DNA of 64,000 nucleotides, taken from NCBI GenBank assembly GCA_037833965.1, contig AP031354.1, positions 722,001-786,000 on the forward strand. The letters are read 5' to 3'. Shown in pieces: positions 60,027 through 64,000 of the stretch (its first letter is position 1; the number at the start of each line of letters is the position of its first letter). The notes beneath the pieces are model-generated. The model searched no databases and had not been told where the DNA came from. It saw only the letters and a program-made list of their open reading frames with translations. Both the position numbers and the translations under genes were made by a program. The DNA comes from Marchantia polymorpha subsp. ruderalis (taxonomy: Eukaryota > Streptophyta > Marchantiopsida > Marchantiales > Marchantiaceae).

Positions 60027-60056
60027 TGATGGGTTTGTCCTCGATGTACTTCATAG
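60027..60056 (+). pseudogene. End of the PHD finger beyond an in-frame TGA
   Basis: TGA (60027-60029) is followed in frame by WVCPRC, two more residues and a TAG. W-x-C-P-x-C is the signature last zinc-ligand pair of a PHD finger. The TGA therefore interrupts the domain; CGA to TGA would explain it. Confidence 0.8.
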
Positions 60057-60204
60057 GGGTAGATGACTTGATCTTCACATGTTATGAATTGCAGATAGGC
60101 GACTAACGATGGGGCGACATAGCACCCGGCCTACTGGTTCGCGCACCCACGAAGGTGTATAGCATGTAGTTGTAGATAGGGCTACCTGGGAGTCAGAGGG
60201 ACCT

Positions 60205-60227
60205 GACCGCCAGCTAGGGGGGCGAGT
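60205..60227 (+). other. Polypurine tract before the 3' repeats
   Basis: AGGGGGGCGAG directly precedes the TGTGACATTT that starts block A at 60228. This is the expected place and composition for the plus-strand primer of an LTR element. Confidence 0.6.
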
Positions 60228-60344
60228 TGTGACATTTGAGTGTGTACTCTCTCGCGCCTTATATGTGTGTATGTGTGTGCGTATGTGTATGTGAGTAGCA
60301 TGTCAGCGATGTAGAGTGTATGGCGATATGTATTCGCACGACAG
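60228..60344 (+). repeat. Block A, first copy
   Basis: 117 bp, TGTGACATTT...CGCACGACAG, with a TG-rich microsatellite-like middle. One base differs from the second copy at 60641-60757. It starts TG and its end contains CA. Confidence 0.93.
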
Positions 60345-60345
60345 C

Positions 60346-60640
60346 TGTCATGTAGTTACGAGTCGGCTCACGCAGTTTAGACACTTACTATATTTAGACG
60401 TGAAGTTAGGGTTCGGGTCACGAGGGGTATACAGTCGAGGACGGCTCGAAGAACGTTAGTTCTTCGAGTCGAGCCTGGAAGCGTCGGGAGCGTAGAGCGA
60501 CTTTCCCTTTTGCGTCGACCTAGATTCTCCGAGTGTGGAGTGGGTTGGGCTTGACTCATGTTTGTGACGGTGACGGTTTGTTGCTAGTAGGGTAATTGAC
60601 CGACGGGAATTTCAGTGGGGAATCTCCCGTCTATTTCACT
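60346..60640 (+). repeat. Terminal block B, right copy (LTR part)
   Basis: 295 bp matching 48234-48531. It lies between the two copies of block A, so the right end of the element reads A-B-A'. Confidence 0.92.
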
Positions 60641-60757
60641 TGTGACATTTGAGTGTGTACTCTCTCGCGCCTTATATGTGTGTATGTGTGTGCGTATGTG
60701 TATGTGAGTAGCATGTCAGTGATGTAGAGTGTATGGCGATATGTATTCGCACGACAG
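60641..60757 (+). repeat. Block A, second copy
   Basis: 117 bp, one substitution from the copy at 60228. B plus this copy (60346-60756) would form a 411-bp LTR from TGTCATG to CGACA. Immediately after it comes GTGTATCAAAGC, ten of twelve bases like a tRNA-Met primer-binding site. Confidence 0.93.
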
Positions 60758-60760
60758 GTG

Positions 60761-62939
60761 TATCAAAGCTTAGAACTATCTTCAAATCGTATTTCATTTT
60801 TCAAGAATGGATTAATTTCATTTAAAAATTCCTTGAAGTCCATTTTTTGTCTTATTTGAAAGATGAAAGAGATTTCATATATAAAATGAACGATTGATTG
60901 TGGATATCATTGTCAAAAAATATGAGGTTCAATCCTGAAAATCAAGAAAAAAGTGATGTAGAAGATGAAGTAAAATGATAGCATCTTTTTGGTTGTATGG
61001 GTGAAAATAATGTCCAACTAGTTCAACGTCAACATGCAGCAACCAAGTCAAAAGAACGCGCATTATTATTGTGTTGAATCTAAGGATATCGTTATAGAAT
61101 ATTTTTACGAAGTGATAATTATCAAGACAAAAACAACGTTGTTTCACATGGTCTTCTGTTACGTGTCTTACGATATATCATTTTGTATGACATCCAAACT
61201 TATCTATGACACATATGAAGTTTTGGACAATCTTGCTTTACGTTCATGTTCTTGTCACAAAATTAGTAACTTTGTTTGGGTAATTTCCACTGCCAATCTA
61301 CTAGAAAATTGCTAACCTTTTTTGACGTTTGTGGACATTTTCATTAGCACATGACTTGACGACACATCAAAGCATTTCATTTCTTGATATATGCTTCTGA
61401 ATCTTCATTCGCAACTATCATTCAATTATTAACTTGCATGATTGTGCAATTGCTATGTTTGATCGTCACATATGTGATGTGATGTTATGTTCACGATGAT
61501 GAGCAAGTTTTTTATTGTACTCTATCTATATTGGACAAATTATCTTCTTGGTTTGACGACTAACATAATCAATATGACTAGACAAATTATTGGGATTGCT
61601 ACTCGTCTTGCCGACATGATGCACAAGGAGTATATTTTTATTCAAATTTGATGTGAAGTGCATCAACTAGATCTTATTATGGAGAAGATAATGAACAATG
61701 TCATCAAAGAACGATGATTTTCAGCAATGACAAGATTTAATACTCACCTGACTCGGCAGCAGAATTTGATCGCGGAAATGCAAACTACATGTACTCATAT
61801 TGTTAATCGTGGACTTTTGACAGAAAAAATCATCACTTGGTTCAAAATCCATCAAACACAATTATTCGTTCATATCGAGTCAAAGCAGCCAGCTTCCACT
61901 TCAATTCGACTCTGATGGATTGCATTTTTTTCTATGCATCATTTCACTACTCAAGCAACAGTCGTTTTTTGTGATATTCAAGTATTGTATACATTTGTAT
62001 TTTAACAGCAAAATGTTTTGTATAACCATGTTGCAACTTTCATGGCCAAAGTTGGATTGATTGCATCGCTCAATAGAGAAACAATTCCGAATATTGACTT
62101 ATAGACTCACATCATAGTCAGTCATTATGCTTTGTTCAATGTCTAAGAATTTTTCATTGGTCTGGCTTTTTGGGTTAAAATTTTATGGAACTAAGTCATT
62201 GAAAGTGATCTAAACAATTTTCAACACGTTATCTCTCTTGTTTACGACATTGCCTACTATGAGAAATTCATGAAATTTGTGCTTATCAAGATCCAAACAA
62301 CAAAACTATGACTGATTTTAAACCTATTTCTCTAGTGTTATTACATGAATTCATCAAGCTATCCAAAGCAGATTTAATCAGAAAGATTCTACAACATATT
62401 TTTTGATTGAGGCATTGTTATTCATCTTATCATATCGATATCATTATTGATCAGCATAAATATTTTATCCATACTCATAGATGTGAACCAATGATTAAAA
62501 GCATCTTAGATTCGCATTCCAAACATTTAAGTTTCAAGGATGCTTAGTAGTTATTTGATGCTCGATTTCTAAATCTCAATGGAATATTGCTATGTAGTTG
62601 TAACGTTTTTTCTTGAAACAAATACGGTAAAGTTTGATTTTTTAATTTTGTGTTGGTATAAAGATTTGTTTCACAAAAAATTATCAAACTTTGGAATATA
62701 AAAAATCATGTACACAAAACAATTTTTGTTCATAGAACAAATTAAACATTAAAAAATGTTTAATAAAAAATTTGTATTAAAAATTACCTAAATAAATTGT
62801 TTTGAATAGATCAAAATAATCTAAATTAACATTTTAGTGAACTAAATTAATCTAGTTCAACTTTTTTTGGAGATTCAATTAATCTAAATTAATTTTTTTA
62901 GTATACTAAATTAAACATGTTTAGGCGAGTGACGGCCTA
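60761..62939. other. AT-rich DNA, no gene recognised
   Basis: Short frames (for example 61034-61315 + and 61727-61915 +) show no recognisable domain. 62580-62900 is extremely AT-rich. It may be decayed transposon DNA. Confidence 0.45.
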
Positions 62940-63134
62940 CCACTGTCACCCATTGTGCTGTGACATCTCCGGGAGCAAAGAGTGTGAGACCAACTGGACT
63001 GTCCCATCCCACAAGAGTGCGAAGAGGTTGATCGCCACTGTCACCCATTGTGCTGTGACATCTCCAGGAGCAAGGAGTGTGAGACCAACTGGACTGTCCC
63101 ATCCCACAAGAGTGCGAAGAGGTTGATCGCCACG
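62940..63134. repeat. Two tandem copies of a 95-bp unit
   Basis: Units start at 62940 and 63035 with CCACTGTCACCCATTGTGCTG. They differ at only a few positions. The surrounding 62920-63300 is GC-richer than its neighbours. Function is unknown. Confidence 0.92.
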
Positions 63135-64000
63135 AGCACATCCGTCGTGATCGTTCGAAATTCATATTCATAAATGCGGATTTGTAGCGCGCAGCGTTAT
63201 TTAACCGGGCTGGCAAGTTCGCGTCTGGTGTGTGAAACGTCACCGCAGGGCACACCAGCCCGAGCGACTGACCGACATGCACATCAATGCAGAGACTTTT
63301 CCATTCGCTGGTTGCAGATCTTAGCAAAATATTTGTATATATACTAGTAACATATTCAGGGGAGTCTCTCCTTTCCACTGAATATTCGACCTTGGATGCG
63401 CTATAGGCTATAGCTGGACAAAAAGTAATACGAAAAGTAATGTTTGCACTGTAACTTATTCTTAAGTTCATAACTAAACTATGAATTTTTCTTCATAGAT
63501 AAAACTCTATGAAGAAACAACAATTGTTGATACTAGTTTGCTACAATCCTGACAACTTCTAATCCATGATTATGTTTCAAAAGAGATGAATATTCATAGC
63601 ACTTGATGAGAAGACTATTAACAACCAAGACCTTGAATTATAGAAGTATGTAGATATGTCTCAATTTAGCTATTACATGTAATATTGAATATTGCTTGCA
63701 GAAGGCTGTGATATTGAAAGTCATGCGGGTCATTGCATTAAGCTTACGTAACATAATATTTGAAAAATAATATAATATGTAGATAGTGCTCTACATAAAA
63801 AGCATATACTAACGGATAACAAAATCATAAAACATCATCAGGGCAGATCAAGGGAAATGTGCCAAAAAATATCATGCTGAGAAAGATACATCTGAGAACT
63901 CTCATGCAACATGTACAGAGATGATACGGGATAGAGACGGTATGGTGCGTAACCTGGCCCATTTTAAGTTGTGAAAGTTTCTTCGTCTTGTTTTAGTTAG
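63135..64000. other. Intergenic DNA to the window end
   Basis: No coding frame or RNA gene recognised. 63136-63300 is GC-richer, the remainder AT-rich. Confidence 0.45.

Larger units (their letters stand above)
48234..60756 (+). mobile_element. Ty3/gypsy LTR retrotransposon encoding a DNA methyltransferase and a PHD finger
   Basis: Contains gag (52589-54452), protease and DNMT (54498-56900), then RT, RNase H, integrase and PHD (56904-60056), in Ty3/gypsy order with a methyltransferase inserted between protease and RT. A 296-298-bp block is repeated at both ends (48234-48531 and 60346-60640). Read as 48234 to 60756 the unit begins TG, ends CA and is flanked by GGTG on both sides (48230-48233 and 60757-60760). 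This is short for a target duplication but consistent. A purine tract (AGGGGGGCGAG) precedes the 3' repeats. The 4-kb leader (48532-52588) is unusually long and holds a host gene fragment. Stops in frame and a changed RT catalytic residue suggest this copy is inactive. The internal assignment is strong; the outer limits are less sure. Confidence 0.72.

Noticed and set aside
60377..60559. A short protein repeated at 48265-48450 and 60377-60559
   Set aside because: Both lie in the repeated terminal block B. The shared frame reflects repeat identity, not a gene.
1..64000. CRISPR arrays, tRNA and rRNA genes
   Set aside because: No regularly spaced short repeats, and no convincing tRNA or rRNA sequence was seen by eye. 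A covariance-model scan would be needed to exclude small RNAs.

Overview
This 64-kb window is nuclear DNA of a land plant. A photorespiratory aminotransferase ending in a peroxisomal signal, a plant-type RecQ helicase, a serine carboxypeptidase-like gene and a bulb-lectin gene, all with plant-style introns where split, show this. A tentative FAM228-like gene and the general style suggest a seedless plant (bryophyte or relative). That placement is inference; the sequence alone does not name the species.

Layout. 278-1486 (+): intronless AGT1. 1487-8781: gene-poor, then AT-rich. 8782-12618 (-): a complete Copia-type LTR element with a perfect 5-bp target duplication (GCACT); most of its coding region is replaced by a broken copy of part of a UPL1/UPL2-type HECT ubiquitin ligase gene. 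14467-17384 (-): five-exon, FAM228-like gene. 20658-22387 (-): two-exon bulb-type lectin gene followed by three 193-bp tandem repeats, with a decayed paralogue at 25749-26010 (+). 27814-31444 (+): ten-exon serine carboxypeptidase-like gene. 34758-41445 (-): 21-exon RECQL2/WRN-like helicase. About 42430-46450 (-): decayed Copia element with a nested insertion. 48234-60756 (+): a Ty3/gypsy element of about 12.5 kb. 60757-64000: AT-rich, with a 95-bp tandem duplication.

The most unusual object is the Ty3/gypsy element. Its pol frame reads protease, then a DNMT3/DRM-like cytosine-5 DNA methyltransferase, then reverse transcriptase, RNase H, integrase and a C-terminal PHD finger. From the nucleocapsid to the PHD finger (53952-60056) everything lies in one frame, broken only by two amber codons and one TGA. 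One amber has the UAG-CAR-YYA context known from stop-codon readthrough. The methyltransferase motifs look intact, whereas the motif A aspartate of the reverse transcriptase has become tyrosine. The same element surrounds a broken fragment of an SLH-domain gene, so capture of host sequences recurs in this window.

The four host genes modelled here over several exons (carboxypeptidase, RecQ, FAM228-like, lectin) were assembled by hand from splice sites, frame phase and family homology. Phases agree across the junctions, with one weak donor in RecQ noted in its entry. No database search or alignment program was used.
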